This document shows positions 29,529 through 36,889 of a stretch of DNA of 64,000 bases, one piece after another. A model generated the notes under the pieces. The model was not told the origin of the DNA, ran no database searches, and saw nothing but the letters and a program-made list of their open reading frames with translations. Both the position numbers and the translations under genes were made by a program. The first letter of the stretch is position 1, and each line of letters begins with the position of its first letter. The DNA is taken from NCBI GenBank assembly GCA_039029535.1, contig JBCCFW010000018.1:1-64000 (forward strand), in the 5' to 3' direction. The DNA is from JBCCFW01 sp039029535 (GTDB lineage Bacteria; Acidobacteriota; JBCCFW01).

Positions 29529-30230
29529 ATGAGAGATCTTGAAGTGCGAAGGACGTCAGTGCGTTCCAACAAGTTCATCGGACTGATCGTCCTGGCGCTG
29601 AGCCTGTCGATCGCCAACATCGCCACGGCGCAGGTCCACATCGAGGCCATCGGCGGCGGCCCCACCGCCCAGCCCTGGGGCCAGTCGTGGGCGGTCGAGC
29701 TGAAGACGGGCTGTTACACCCAGTACTTCGGCGACTCCTGCAGCAGCGGCGAGACCTTCCGCGACGGCAGCCTGTTCGTGAAGAACAACCACCCGTCGCG
29801 CTACATCCGGTACGAGATCGTCGGCCGCGTCAAGAACGACAGCAACGGCCCGGCCCGCTGCGGCACCAATCTCGGCTGCACTCCGTGTAACAAGTCGTTC
29901 GCCAACGACGTCGTCGTGCTGGCCCCGGGCCAGACCTGGGAGGACGGCGCGAACTTGGCTTGCGGCTTCTTCCAGAGCGGCGCTGGCATCTGCGAGACCT
30001 GCTTCTGTCCCGCCGGTCCCGTGAGTGTCGTTGGCTGTGGCAACGACATCACCTGCGGCTCCGGCGCCTTCTGCACGAAGGTCGTGGCGACGGTCAAGGC
30101 GGTGGCCTTCAGCACCAACGGCACGACCTTCACGACTCTCTCGTCACCGATCACGATCGGCGTGACGAAGTACAACGAGTGCAATGGCACCTGCGACCCG
30201 GATCCCGCCAACTGCGACCTCTGCGACTGA
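29529..30230 (+). CDS. Exported cysteine-rich protein of unknown function
   Basis: 233 residues from ATG at 29529, preceded by GAGGGA; an in-frame ATG at 29478 is less likely. The signal peptide is NKFIGLIVLALSLSIANIATA. The mature part is small, hydrophilic and very Cys-rich, with clusters such as CGTNLGCTPCNK, CETCFCPAG, CGNDITCGSGAFC and a C-terminal CNGTCDPDPANCDLCD. This suggests a disulfide-stabilised extracellular protein. The final acidic Cys motif resembles short EGF- or dockerin-like calcium loops, but not enough to assign. It has its own strong terminator, and lies alone between minus-strand genes. Confidence 0.75.
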   Translation: MRDLEVRRTSVRSNKFIGLIVLALSLSIANIATAQVHIEAIGGGPTAQPWGQSWAVELKTGCYTQYFGDSCSSGETFRDGSLFVKNNHPSRYIRYEIVGRVKNDSNGPARCGTNLGCTPCNKSFANDVVVLAPGQTWEDGANLACGFFQSGAGICETCFCPAGPVSVVGCGNDITCGSGAFCTKVVATVKAVAFSTNGTTFTTLSSPITIGVTKYNECNGTCDPDPANCDLCD

Positions 30231-30251
30231 GGCGACGGTCGAGTGATCGAG

Positions 30252-30284
30252 AAGGCCCTCCGGCAAGTCCTGCCGGAGGGCCTT
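30252..30284 (+). terminator. Hairpin terminator of the Cys-rich secreted protein gene
   Basis: A perfect 14-bp stem (AAGGCCCTCCGGCA with its complement) and 5-nt loop, 21 bp after the stop. The following bases are CGTGCG rather than a T-run. Confidence 0.75.
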
Positions 30285-30344
30285 CGTGCGTGCTGAGTCG
30301 GGCACTCGTCGGGCACTCCGCCCGAATGGCCGAGACCGAGGGCG

Positions 30345-30389
30345 TCAGCCCTTCTGGTCGAACATCGAGATCGCCATCCCCATGTAGGG
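30345..30389 (-). pseudogene. C-terminal remnant of a paralog of the 51816-52775 exported protein
   Basis: On the minus strand this short stretch reads PYMGMAISMFDQKG followed by a stop. The same 14 residues close the exported protein at 51816. The shared DNA block is about 43 bp with one mismatch, and similarity ends a few bases into the flanks. It is therefore the scar of a lost gene or of a recombination, not a gene. Confidence 0.7.
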
Positions 30390-30631
30390 CGCTAGGAACC
30401 GTTGTCCACGACCTGAGCTCCCCCCAAGGAACCAGCTACTTCGACGTTCTCGCGGCACCGAGAACGCCGCCCTCGACCATCTCACCATAGTGACTCCAGC
30501 GCCCTGACGTTACTCGGTAGGAGTCCGCACGCCACCCTGCATCAGGTGCAGGCCGGCTTTGCCCTAGTCTCGATGTAGAAGGGACGAAGGTCCGCTCGGT
30601 CCTTCCCGGGCCGAACTGAACAGGGTCGGCC
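30390..30631. other. Intergenic region downstream of the beta-helix membrane protein gene
   Basis: 242 bp without a supported gene. Short inverted motifs are seen (TTCTCGCGGCACCGAGAA near 30447, and AAGGTCCGCTCGGTCCTT near 30587), either of which could serve as a weak terminator for the minus-strand gene ending at 30632. Confidence 0.3.
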
Positions 30632-32146
30632 CTAGCCCTTGACAAGGCCGGCGAGCCCGGCGACAAGCAGGGAGGTCAGCACCCATCCCGCAACGGTGTG
30701 GATCCAGAGGTAGACCTGGAGCCCCCTGTGCTTGATGACCCGACCGTTCGCCTGGCCGAAGTTAGTGATCGGGAAGAAGGTGTCGACCGAGTACATGAAG
30801 GCATCGAACTCGGGGAGATCTTCCGAGGTGTCGATGAACCAGCCCTGGCGACGACCATGACGGAAGCGGAACCAGCCACACACGACGATCGGGATCACAC
30901 AGAACAGGACTTGCCATGGGCGATGGCCGTAGGCGATGGTCCAGCCCAGCAAGACTCGTCTCGCCCAGCGTGTCAGTGGGCTGGAAACTTGGAGTCGGGC
31001 CTTCTCCTTGGCGATGAGGATCGTCCTAGCCTCGGCCTCGTGGCCCATTGCCGTAAGCATCCTCGCGAGCTGCTCGTACGGTTGGGGCGTGAAGGGCGTG
31101 TCGGCCCTGGTTAGCCAGTCAAGGCGCTCGTCGGATGTGAGCGGGGATCTGCGAGATAGGTGGTCATAAGTGAAGCCGTCGAGGAGGATGATTGGTGGCC
31201 AACTTCTGGCCTCGTCGAAGAGTGTTCCGACGTGCGCCGACTCTAGGTCAAGTACTACCTGTCTAGGATTCTTCACGCTTCGGAACTCAAACCAGCTGCC
31301 GACAGTCCCATCTGTAAGATCGATCCTGCCCTCGGATTGGAAGTGCCTGAGGAAGACGCTGCCATCGACCCTGACTTGGTCAGCGTTGATGCTGTCGCCA
31401 TCAGGGTTGATGAAGACACCCGCGGTACATTCGAGATTCCCGCCGATCTTCGCGCTGATGAGCTGCACCTCACCTTCGGAGCGGAAGCCCTCTCTGAGCA
31501 ACACGCTGCCACCTACTTCGACACCGCTGGCGTCCAGGCTGTAACCACCAGGGTTGATGAACTCGCCCCCTATACAGGCGAGACTTCCGCCAATCTTCGC
31601 GCTAACGAGTCGCACCTCGCCTTCGGAACGGAAGCCATTCCTGAGAGATACAATGCCACCGAGTTCGGCACCACTGGCATCAAGGCCCCGGATGTGGCTC
31701 CCTATCAAAGATAGCCGCCGCAGTCTGGCACGCACGAGAGTCATCTTGTCCAAGACACGGCTCTCACGAATGACTAGAGGGAATCTCAGAGACGCGTCGT
31801 CGAGCCTGAGCGCGCCTTCGAGTATGGCTCCGCGGATCCCTACTCCCGCATGCTCTTGGGCGTGCTTGCTGGCCTCTGAATCCGTGCAGAGCCACCGGAT
31901 CCACTCGGCCTTCACGACGCGGTCCTCGGACCACCACGCGTCCGCCTCTGCAGGATCGCCGTCACCATAGTCGGCCACCTCCCCGTTGGCGATCGCCTTG
32001 AACAACTTTTCCGCGGAAGGTGGTAGCAGTTGACCAAACTCCTCGCGTGCCAGCTCCAGCAGCGGACCCGAGCGATCCCTGGCTTGAACCGAGACAGCGA
32101 ACCAGGCGAGTCCAACGAACAGAGGCCAGTTCCGTAGATGCTGCAT
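30632..32146 (-). CDS. Exported beta-helix repeat protein with C-terminal channel-like membrane domain
   Basis: 504 residues from ATG at 32146, chosen for GGAG 6 nt upstream and the signal peptide QHLRNWPLFVGLAWFAVSVQA. The centre (about 140-310) contains repeats of the form GFRSEGEVRL-SAKIGG-L-C-GGEFINPGG-S-DAS-VEVGGSV, a polar right-handed beta-helix-like pattern seen in uncharacterised membrane proteins. The C-terminus has two membrane helices (VLFCVIPIVVCGWF and VAGWVLTSLLVAGLAGL) flanking FDAFMYSVDTFFPITNFGQ, which resembles the pore helix and filter region of two-TM ion channels. The channel idea is inference. It follows the decayed pentapeptide genes on the same strand. Confidence 0.7.
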   Translation of the reverse strand: MQHLRNWPLFVGLAWFAVSVQARDRSGPLLELAREEFGQLLPPSAEKLFKAIANGEVADYGDGDPAEADAWWSEDRVVKAEWIRWLCTDSEASKHAQEHAGVGIRGAILEGALRLDDASLRFPLVIRESRVLDKMTLVRARLRRLSLIGSHIRGLDASGAELGGIVSLRNGFRSEGEVRLVSAKIGGSLACIGGEFINPGGYSLDASGVEVGGSVLLREGFRSEGEVQLISAKIGGNLECTAGVFINPDGDSINADQVRVDGSVFLRHFQSEGRIDLTDGTVGSWFEFRSVKNPRQVVLDLESAHVGTLFDEARSWPPIILLDGFTYDHLSRRSPLTSDERLDWLTRADTPFTPQPYEQLARMLTAMGHEAEARTILIAKEKARLQVSSPLTRWARRVLLGWTIAYGHRPWQVLFCVIPIVVCGWFRFRHGRRQGWFIDTSEDLPEFDAFMYSVDTFFPITNFGQANGRVIKHRGLQVYLWIHTVAGWVLTSLLVAGLAGLVKG

Positions 32147-32235
32147 GGTGTGCTCCGGCCATCTGAGGCGGGCTAGGGTACCGGTCCGTTTCACATAGGG
32201 TCCGGCAGTGTAGCCGACCCGGTCTTAGGCAAGGG

Positions 32236-33042
32236 TCACCACAGCCCGAACTCGGAGTGCATCCAGATGTAGCGCCCAGCTCGGAACACCTTGACGGCGA
32301 GCACCCGCAGCGCTCCGAGCGCTGCCCAGCGTGTAGCAGACCAGGCAGACAACCCGAAGCGCGGGGTAGCGCCAGCACAGCGGCCAATATTGGATCAACG
32401 GCTGCTTGGCTGGTCGCACCACTGGTCTCAGCCGAACTCCTTGACCCTGCTCGGACAGGCCAGCGTGTAGGTCGTCGAGGCCATGGCGAGCAAAACCGTC
32501 GAGACCAGCAGGAGAAACGACTGGCTCGGGACGGCCTGCGTCTCAGCTCCCCGGAGGAAGTCGGCGACGGCGAGCAGAGCGTCGGGCTGGACCAGTTCTT
32601 TCGAGGTCGTTGCAGGGTAGCCCTGGAGTGCGCCGGCCACCTCCTCTCCCAGCTCGTTCAGGTCGGCCACCCGGACGTTGTAGAAGGCGAGCAAGAACAT
32701 CATCGCGGGCACGAGGATGAGGGCCAGGTAGGAGACGCCGAACAGCGGTAGACGGCCGAGGACCCGCATGTGCTCCCAGTCCCAGAGGCGATCTAGTCGA
32801 CCCGTCTCGACGGAATCGAAGTCGACAGGACCACCAGGCTCGGCACTACGGTGCTCGGTGCCATTTGCGCCAGTCAAGTCAGCCCTGGTGAGGCTTACCC
32901 TGGTGAGATCCGCTCCGGTGAGGTCGGTCCCAGATAGATCTGCTCCGCGAAGCTCGGGAACCACTCTCGGATAAATCAGCCTCCACTGATGCCAAGCAGC
33001 CACACCTTGCTTGAGCCACAAGAGCTGTTCTGGATTCCCCAT
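32236..33042 (-). pseudogene. Decayed pentapeptide-repeat membrane protein (copy B)
   Basis: ATG at 33042 with GAAGGGG upstream. The N-terminus (NPEQLLWLKQGVAAWHQWR) is the same leader as in copies A and C, followed by only about four ADLT-type pentapeptides and membrane helices. Against the intact copy at 34705-36054 three lesions are visible. First, an in-frame TGA after SRVKEF (stop at 32428). Second, a one-base deletion in CAGCTCAAG (now CAGCCAAG). Third, a one-base insertion after VCYTLG that restores the frame. The last part then reads ALRVLAVKVF to a final FGLW and stops at 32236, as in copy C. As it stands only 204 residues are translated, lacking the last membrane helices. The open frame joins copy A in frame, giving an artificial 32428-34122 coding sequence. 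Confidence 0.7.
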
Positions 33043-33112
33043 TGCGAGTCCCCTTCGCTCTCTCCAGTACACGGGGCGCGAGAACCTGAGGACCGTTCCC
33101 GTCTGCTTGAAG

Positions 33113-34122
33113 CTACCCCGGTGGCAGCCAGACCGGGGCTGTGAACCAGTGCCAGGCATGGTAGGCGAAGGAGCCGGTGGCGACAACCAACAGAACTTGG
33201 AGCAATCGGTGCAAGGGAAGTAGCCAGAGATAACCTCCTGACCACGGCCTCCACGTGCCCAGGGGGGCGTGTGCTGAGTGCGTCCTTCCTCCTCGCGTAG
33301 TGGACCGACGTTCGCTGTGAGCACAGCTCGCAGGATGTTGTAGACGAGCAAGACGACAGCGAGGACGTGCGCGAGGAGTCCCCGATGTCGATCAAGCAGC
33401 AATGAGCCGACAGTTGTCACCTCCCAGTCCTCAATCGGTCCGGTTTCTGGCCCGAAGGCGGCCTCCACCAGATGGGGCACCTTCACTTCGGCGGTAGAGA
33501 GCAAAAGCCACATCGCAGTCTCCGCTGCATATGGACCCACGAACGCCACGAGCAAGAGGAGGTGAAACAACAGCCGTGGGCCAGTGTAGTTGCGCCTGAG
33601 AACCGACCATAGATCACGACATCTTGGTCGGAACTTCATACCCAATAGCTCGTTTCGGTCGAGGAGTACTCCGTGGGCCGTATCGAGGTCGACACCAGCG
33701 AGCTTGGCGAGAGTGAGTTTCGCCCATCTGAATTTGGTCGCGGAGACTACGGCCTCGGTGAGGTCGGCCCCTCGAAGGTCGGCCCCAGTGAAATCGGCAC
33801 CAGTGAGGTTGGCATTGGTGAGGTCTGCTTCAACGAGTCGGGCCCTGGATAGGTGAGCCACCATGAGGCTTGCCCCACGGAGGTTGGCTTCCGAGAGCTC
33901 TGCTCCCGAGAGCCTGGCCGCACTGAGGTTGGCCTCGGAGAGGGTCGCACCGCCGAGTGTGGCTGCGCTGAGGTCGGTCGCCGAGAGGTTGCACTTGGAG
34001 AGATCCATCCAGACAAGCCTGGCTCCAGCGAGCTCCGGCTTCACGTTCGGATTCTCCTGCCTCCACTGATTCCACGTATCCACACCTTCCCTGAGCTTGG
34101 CAAGATGCTCCGGGTTTGCCAC
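33113..34122 (-). pseudogene. Frameshifted pentapeptide-repeat membrane protein (copy A)
   Basis: GTG start at 34122 with AGGAGG 5 nt upstream. The leader HLAKLREGVDTWNQWRQENP is shared with copies B and C. About 20 pentapeptides follow (SEANLSAARLSGAELSEANL, then LTNANLTGADFTGADLRGAD), forming a quadrilateral beta-helix, then hydrophobic segments (LLFHLLLLVAFVGPYAA, HVLAVVLLVYNILRAVL). Near 33250-33290, around a run of six C, the frame slips. The +2 frame encodes a plausible last helix (YLWLLPLHRLLQVLLVVATG) ending at a TAG at 33113, whereas the current frame yields non-membrane sequence and reads on into copy B. A one-base change therefore broke this gene, or the assembly has an error there. 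Confidence 0.65.
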
Positions 34123-34178
34123 GACCGCCTCCTCGTCTCCGGCCGAGTCAGCCGGCTGCACTTTGTGTTCGCGGCAGT

Positions 34179-34403
34179 CTAGTCGCGGACGGTCTCGGTG
34201 ACCTCCAGGCGCAGGTCCCCCTTGGCATCCTCGTCCGGGAAGGCCAGGCCGATCAGCCAAGCGTCCTCATCACGCTGGAGCAGCGTGGCCCGACAGACCA
34301 TGGCCTCGTTCCTGGCCGGCCCCGCCCCGCCCCGCCGACCGAGCTCCGTCCAGACGGCCTCGAGGGTCCAGCCTCCGACGCCGAGATGCCCATGCTCGTC
34401 CAT
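34179..34403 (-). CDS. Short acidic hypothetical protein upstream of pentapeptide copy A
   Basis: 74 residues. The second half (ATLLQRDEDAWLIGLAFPDE then DLRLEVTETVRD) looks like genuine coding sequence with amphipathic strands. In-frame codons upstream of the ATG (ARAIGWQDW) after a TAA also fit, so the true start could be different or the gene could be a 3' remnant. No clear ribosome site. It lies 57 bp before the GTG of copy A. No family recognised. Confidence 0.4.
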   Translation of the reverse strand: MDEHGHLGVGGWTLEAVWTELGRRGGAGPARNEAMVCRATLLQRDEDAWLIGLAFPDEDAKGDLRLEVTETVRD

Positions 34404-34704
34404 CCAGTCCTGCCACCCGATCGCACGAGCGCCTTAGCGACCGGCACTCGGCAGCGCATTGTGCAGACCTCACGCTAGACACGCGGAGTTCATGCCAACT
34501 CACGCCTCCAACCCGAGCCACCGGGCCTCCCGCTGGAGCCACGGCCCCGCGGCCATGGCTGGCCCGCCGAAGGTAATCTCGAGTCGAGTCATCTGCGATC
34601 AGGGGGCTCTTCCAGGGCGACTCCGTCTACGGGGGCGGAGAGCTGGAGCGAAGGACGGTGCGTGATCGAGATCGCTCTGGACGCGATGCGATGGAAACTG
34701 TGGC
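34404..34704. other. Intergenic stretch between pentapeptide genes
   Basis: About 300 bp with no convincing gene, hairpin or repeat. It contains the region upstream of the short protein and downstream of pentapeptide copy C. Confidence 0.3.
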
Positions 34705-36054
34705 TCACCAGAGCCCGAACTCCGAGTGCTCCAGGATGTAGCGCCCTGCTCGGAAGACCTTGACAGCGAGCACCCACAGTGCGCCCAGCCCGCCCAGCGT
34801 GTAGCACACCAGGCAGACGACGCGGAGAGGAGCGGAGCGCCAGCACATCGGCCAATAGTGGATCAGCGGTTGCTTGAGCTGGTCGCACCACTGGTCGCGG
34901 CTGAACTCCTTGACCCGGCTCGGGCAAGCGATCGTGTAGACCGTCGAGGCGATGGCGAGCAGCACGGTCGAGACCAGCAGCAGGAACGACTGGCTTGGGA
35001 TCGCCTGCCGTTCAGCGCCTTGCAGAAAGTCGGCGACGGCGAGCAGCGCGTCCCGCTGGGCGTTCTCCTTCGGAGTCGTCGCTGGGTAGTTCTGGAGTGC
35101 AGCAGTTGTCTTCACTCCTAGCTCATTCAGGTCGGCGACCCGGGCGTTGTAGAACGCGAGCAGATACATCATCACGGGCACGAGGATCAGGGCCGCGTAG
35201 GAGACGCCGAAGAGAGGCAGCCGACCAAAGACACGCACGCGCTCCCAGTCCCAGTGGCGATCGAGCCCTCTGCGCTCAACGGTTTCGAACTGAGACGGGC
35301 CGCCTGGCTCAGCACGACAGGTCTCAGCGAGAAGTGCCTCTCGGAGCCCCTTCGCCTTGCCGAACTCGGCGCCGGTGAGGTTGGCCTCGGCGAGGTTGGC
35401 CATGGTGAGGTTGGCGTTGGCGAGGCGTGCCTCGACGAGGTTGGCGCCGCCGAGGTCAGCGCCGATGAGGTCTGCGAAGATGAGGTTGGCCTTGGTGAGG
35501 TTGGCGCAGGCAAGGTCGGCGCCGGTGAGGTTGGCGCCCGCAAGGTAGGCTTTGGTGAGGTTGGCGTCGGCGAGATCGGCATCCGCCAGGCTAGCGCCTT
35601 CGATGAATGCCCCGGCGAGGTCGGCACGGTTGAGGTTGGCCTCGGCGAGGCTGGCGTCGGTGAGGCTGGCCTTGACGAGGCGGGCGTCGGTGAGGTTGGC
35701 CTTGGTGAAGTCCGTCTCGCAGAGCTCAGCCTCGGTTAGGTTGGCGCGTTGAAGGTATGCGTCGAAAAGGTCGGCCTCGTTGAGGTCGGCGCCGGTGAAA
35801 TTGGCGTCTTGGCATTCGGTATGTCTGAGTTTGGCGCCAGTGAGCCTGGCGCCAGTGAAGTCGGCGCCAGTGAGCCTGGCGCCAGTGAAGTCGGCGCCAG
35901 TGAGGCGAGCGCCAGTGAGATCGGCCTTGAGGAGGTCGGCCTTGGTGAGGTCGGCCTTGGTGAGGTCCGGCATCACACTCGGGTTCTTCTCCCTCCACTG
36001 GTTCCACGTCTTCGTTCCCTCCCTGAGCTTGGCAACATGTTCCTCATTGGCCAT
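34705..36054 (-). CDS. Pentapeptide-repeat protein with C-terminal membrane domain (intact copy C)
   Basis: 449 residues, ATG preceded by GGAGAAGC. The leader HVAKLREGTKTWNQWREKNP is shared with copies A and B. About 42 tandem pentapeptides A(D/N)Lxx fill residues 30-240 (ADLTKADLLKADLTGARLTG is the start), predicting a quadrilateral beta-helix. The C-terminal third has four membrane helices: FGVSYAALILVPVMMYLLAF, SFLLLVSTVLLAIASTVYTI, PLRVVCLVCYTLGGLGALWVL and one weaker. It is probably a membrane-anchored helix on the cytoplasmic side, possibly a shield or decoy as in Qnr-type proteins, though sequence alone does not show the partner. Its DNA contains a recent 30-bp duplication within the repeats. 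Confidence 0.85.
   Translation of the reverse strand: MANEEHVAKLREGTKTWNQWREKNPSVMPDLTKADLTKADLLKADLTGARLTGADFTGARLTGADFTGARLTGAKLRHTECQDANFTGADLNEADLFDAYLQRANLTEAELCETDFTKANLTDARLVKASLTDASLAEANLNRADLAGAFIEGASLADADLADANLTKAYLAGANLTGADLACANLTKANLIFADLIGADLGGANLVEARLANANLTMANLAEANLTGAEFGKAKGLREALLAETCRAEPGGPSQFETVERRGLDRHWDWERVRVFGRLPLFGVSYAALILVPVMMYLLAFYNARVADLNELGVKTTAALQNYPATTPKENAQRDALLAVADFLQGAERQAIPSQSFLLLVSTVLLAIASTVYTIACPSRVKEFSRDQWCDQLKQPLIHYWPMCWRSAPLRVVCLVCYTLGGLGALWVLAVKVFRAGRYILEHSEFGLW
35833..35922. repeat. 30-bp exact tandem duplication inside the pentapeptide array
   Basis: A 30-bp unit beginning GGCGCCAGTGAGCCTGGCGC is repeated exactly at 35833-35862 and 35863-35892, with a diverged third copy to 35922. 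It encodes two pentapeptides (ARLTG-ADFTG) per unit. The absence of silent changes indicates very recent expansion. Confidence 0.85.
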
Positions 36055-36112
36055 ACCGCTTCTCCATGTCTGTCCGCGAGGATGGCGACGGGTGAGCCTC
36101 CTGGAGTATCAC

Positions 36113-36424
36113 TTAGCGTTCGGAGCCTACCAGCGCGTCGCTCAATCGCTGATCCGCGCCAGCGCAGTCAGCGACCCGCAGGTCGTAGAACCAGAGCGTC
36201 ACGGTGCTGACCAACCCCAGCGTCGACAGGCACTCCCCCGCCAGGCAAGACCCGCGGCCAGTTGTTAGCGAGCATGACAACCTCCAGCTCACCGTCCATA
36301 TCGAGGTCCCCAGCATAGCGCCAGAGAAGTGCTGGATGAGGCCGGGAGACAGCGCATTTCGTAGCTTGAGCCAAGCGGGCTCGTTACCAGTGGAGGCAGC
36401 CACGCGGACGATTCCAACTCTCAC
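36113..36424 (-). pseudogene. Degenerate coding remnant, possibly FG-GAP-like or membrane protein tail
   Basis: Two overlapping minus-strand frames each carry protein-like fragments: one reads GDLDMDGELEVVMLANN (an FG-GAP/calcium-loop-like pattern), the other reads LVSTVTLWFYDLRVAD, similar to the FYNARVADLNEL segment that closes the pentapeptide membrane domains. Neither frame is complete. This looks like a broken gene with at least one frameshift. The evidence is thin. Confidence 0.3.
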
Positions 36425-36598
36425 GGCGAGGACCGGACACCTAGCTCAAAGTGCGCGAGTGCGAACACGCGCAGACGCCGAAGCCCATGGGCACAAGAGC
36501 CAACAGCACGCCTCTTCGACAGCTCCACTCGTCCAGGGCGCGCCAACCACTACGCCGCAGCGCGCTCGCGCCGAGGTTCTCCACCCCTGAACTCAGTC
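36425..36598. other. Gene-poor stretch after DUF5076 gene
   Basis: Together with 36055-36112 this flanks the remnant at 36113-36424, so the 543-bp gap 36055-36598 holds no intact gene. No hairpin was convincing. Confidence 0.3.
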
Positions 36599-36880
36599 TC
36601 AGACGGAGCCTGATGGCTCGTCGGTCGGTGCATCCCACTCTGCCTCGAGTGCTTCCCTTATCCGGTTCAGGACCACCGAGGCATCCTGCCCTTCCGTCTG
36701 CTCATGTGCTCTCGCCACGTGTCTGGCCAAGTCGACCAGCAGTAGCCCCCAAGCACCTGGATCAGCCCACAGGCCCGTCGCTAGCGACACGTGCTGGCGC
36801 CCCCCCGCTGCCCACACCCGAGCAAGTTCTCGGGCGTTGGGATCGGATTCCGCAACTGATGGAACGGGTAACTCACGCAT
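36599..36880 (-). CDS. DUF5076 protein, candidate immunity protein for the RHS toxin
   Basis: 93 residues from ATG at 36880, with GAGGAA 6 nt upstream. It matches the DUF5076 pattern known mainly from Proteobacteria: an ELPVP N-terminus, ELARVWAAGGRQHVSLATG, WADPGAWGLLLVDLARHVAR and a C-terminal DAPTDEPSG. The fold and function of the family are not known to me. It begins 9 bp after the stop of the RHS gene, exactly where an immunity gene of a polymorphic toxin normally sits, and is on the same transcript. The immunity role is inference from position; DUF5076 genes also occur in unrelated contexts. Confidence 0.8.
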   Translation of the reverse strand: MRELPVPSVAESDPNARELARVWAAGGRQHVSLATGLWADPGAWGLLLVDLARHVARAHEQTEGQDASVVLNRIREALEAEWDAPTDEPSGSV

Positions 36881-36889
36881 TCGGCTTCC

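Noticed and set aside
32428..34260. A single 610-residue pentapeptide protein
   Set aside because: It is two genes joined by a frameshift: a GTG with AGGAGG at 34122 and an ATG with GAAGGGG at 33042 each begin the same leader, and the joining sequence is out of frame with the missing last helix.
35340..35960. Non-coding minisatellite or CRISPR-like array of GAGGTTGGC motifs
   Set aside because: The 15-bp period is the coding pattern of the pentapeptide repeats on the minus strand.
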